Shown piece after piece: positions 5,993 through 6,994 of a stretch of DNA of 6,994 bases. Made by a program: the position numbers and the translations under genes. The stretch spans positions 1 to 6,994 of the forward strand of contig SFJH01000055.1 in the NCBI GenBank assembly GCA_004555155.1. Direction: 5' to 3'. A model generated the notes under the pieces. That model did not search any database, was not told where the DNA came from, and was given only the letters and a program-made list of their open reading frames with translations. The stretch comes from Clostridiales bacterium (GTDB lineage Bacteria > Bacillota > Clostridia > Christensenellales > Aristaeellaceae). Position 1 is the stretch's first letter; each line of letters opens with the position of its first letter.

Positions 5993-6046
5993 AGTGACCT
6001 CCGGGGAGATGAAAGATGGAGTAGGAACGGCGATAGCAGGAGAAGG

Positions 6047-6535
6047 AGTCCAGAGGGGATCATCCCCTCTGGCGGGGTGCAGGGGCGGAGTCCCTGCGGC
6101 TCGTGTAACGCTGAAGAACGCCCGAATAGAAAGGCGGCAGCAGGAGAAGGAGTCCAGAGGGGATCATCCCCTCTGGCGGGGTGCAGGGGCAGCGCCCCTG
6201 CGGCTCGTGGAACGCTGATGAAAGATGGAGTAGGAACGGCGGCAGCAAGAGAAGGAGTCCAGAGGGGATCATCCCCTCTGGCGGGGTGCAGGGGCAGCGC
6301 CCCTGCGGCTCGTGTAACGCTGATGAAAGACGGGACAGGAACCGCGGCAGCAAGAGAAGGAGTCCAGAGGGGATCATCCCCTCTGGCGGGGTGCAGGGGC
6401 GGAGTCCCTGCGGCTCGTGGAACGCTGAAGAACGCCCGAATAGAAAGGCGGCAGCGAGAGAAGGAGTCCAGAGGGGATCATCCCCTCTGGCGGGGTGCAG
6501 GGGCAGCGCCCCTGCGGCTCGTGACAGCGCTGATG
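6047..6535 (-). repeat. Right array of ~105-bp double-hairpin palindromic repeats (5 units)
   Basis: Five units with hairpin B starting at about 6050, 6154, 6259, 6364 and 6468 (steps of 104-105 bases) are oriented opposite to the left array. Each has CCAGAGGGG/CCCCTCTGG around ATCAT, then GCGGGGT, then a second hairpin built on GCAGGG/CCCTGC, then GGCTCGTG and ACGCTGA. Units 1 and 4 carry GGAGT where the others carry AGCGC at the tip of the second hairpin. They also share the same following spacer (GAAGAACGCCCGAATAGAAA), whereas units 2 and 3 share another (GATGAAAGAYGGRRYAGGAA), so multi-unit duplications took part. The array abuts the mnmE ribosome binding site, so any mnmE promoter must lie within or beyond it. 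Function is unknown. Confidence 0.9.
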
Positions 6536-6700
6536 AAAGCTGGGACAGAAACCAGCCCGCCCGACTGCAAAACCCGATGCGTGACGGGCCGATTGAATAT
6601 CGAAGCAAGCTCCCTGCGTGGGGTCGGGCGGGCCGCTAATCAAGCGTCAATCTTGCGTCCAGTCAAAGAGCGGAAGCGATTTTGACAGGACACAAGGAGA
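6527..6700 (-). repeat. Right copy of the long structured inverted-repeat arm
   Basis: Read on the minus strand this matches 1-175, with differences at about six positions including a one-base indel. The terminal hairpin is kept (6652-6667 with 6681-6696, loop GAGCGGAAGCGAT on the plus strand). One pair that is C-G in the left arm becomes a U-G wobble here when read in the left-arm orientation. The GTCGGGCGGGC / GCCCGCCCGAC long-range stem is also present. The outward continuation after 6700 cannot be compared because the left copy starts at the window edge. Confidence 0.85.
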
Positions 6701-6901
6701 CGCCTCGTCCGGGACACTCGTAAACGAAAAAAAGATGATTTGCGGTCTGAAAACTCGTTTCGCTTAGCGGGTATTGAAAGATGCTCTGTGGTGGGAAAAC
6801 TTGTGAAAATAGCGGATGGAGGAGAAACAACCTTCCCCTTGATCGGAGCGACGGTTTGCAGATTTGAGATCGTGGTACAGCGCTACAGGAGTTGGGCGCT
6901 G
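6701..6901. other. Unassigned non-coding stretch
   Basis: About 200 bases between the right arm and the third arm-like copy. It is less GC-rich than the repeats. I find no credible gene, RNA gene or strong promoter; the open frame on the minus strand across 6663-6917 has a translation with no family features and runs into the repeat arm. Confidence 0.5.
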
Positions 6902-6994
6902 CCGGAGGAAAATCCAAAATCGCTTACGCTCTTTGGATTTTCCTCCGGGGACGCGCCTAAGTTAGCTGCGCGCCCGACTTTGCACGCAGGGGAC
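6902..6994 (+). repeat. Third, divergent copy of the arm element (cut by window end)
   Basis: A perfect 17-bp stem pairs CCGGAGGAAAATCCAAA (6902-6918) with 6932-6948 around the loop ATCGCTTACGCTC. The left arm loop is ATCGCTTCCGCTC and has the same AAA/TTT closing triplets. What follows also matches the left arm: GACGC, then AGC-GC-CGCCCGAC, then CACGCA (6950-6989 against 53-87). It has the same orientation as the left arm. The stem outside the AAA/TTT closing pairs is unrelated in sequence to that of the left arm. The copy runs off the window. Confidence 0.7.

Noticed and set aside
6060..6685. Open frames on both strands through the right array
   Set aside because: The translations are periodic copies of the repeat unit (for example PEGMIPSGLL or RGSSPLAGCRG). 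They reflect the DNA repeat, with no sign of a protein family.
6663..6917. Small minus-strand open frame at the right end
   Set aside because: The 84-residue product has no recognisable features or ribosome binding site, and its end runs into the repeat arm.

Overview
The window looks like chromosomal DNA of a GC-rich, Gram-positive-type Clostridia, possibly a gut or rumen lineage such as Christensenellales. This is a tentative inference from strong AGGAGG-type ribosome binding sites, a clostridial-type FliB-like protein, a polar amino acid ABC operon, and GC-rich palindromic repeats of a kind I recall from such genomes. No rRNA, tRNA, CRISPR array, transposase or phage gene is visible.

All five supported genes lie on the minus strand. 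In transcription order they are mnmE (tRNA wobble-uridine modification GTPase, 5992-4646), a FliB-like lysine-N-methylase (4141-3005), and a three-gene operon for a polar amino acid ABC importer: substrate-binding protein (2882-2136), permease (2056-1328) and ATPase (1338-592). The operon has a good promoter (-35 at 2941-2936, -10 at 2918-2913), a stem-loop after the first gene, an 11-base overlap between permease and ATPase, and a textbook terminator at 553-590.

The non-coding DNA is the unusual part. (1) Between mnmE and fliB, a 164-bp unit occurs twice in direct orientation (4261-4424 and 4483-4646, exact 222-bp offset) with a degraded partial copy between. Each unit folds into three hairpins. 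In two of these the stems differ between copies at seven base pairs, and every difference is compensated on the other side. That is the mark of a structure under selection, possibly an undescribed structured RNA. (2) The gene block is flanked by inverted arms (1-175 versus 6700-6527, about 95% identical by eye), followed inward by arrays of a roughly 105-bp double-hairpin repeat: three full units plus one degenerate unit on the left, five on the right in opposite orientation. (3) The arm begins with a hairpin whose 13-base loop (ATCGCTTMCGCTC) is constant. A third, divergent arm copy at the right edge (from 6902) keeps the loop but has a completely different, perfectly paired 17-bp stem.

Gene-free stretches are 1-552 (arm plus left array), 4149-4645 (fliB leader plus structured repeats) and 5993-6994 (right array, right arm, about 200 bases with nothing recognised, then the third arm copy). 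The outer limits of the arms cannot be judged because the left arm begins at base 1 of the window.
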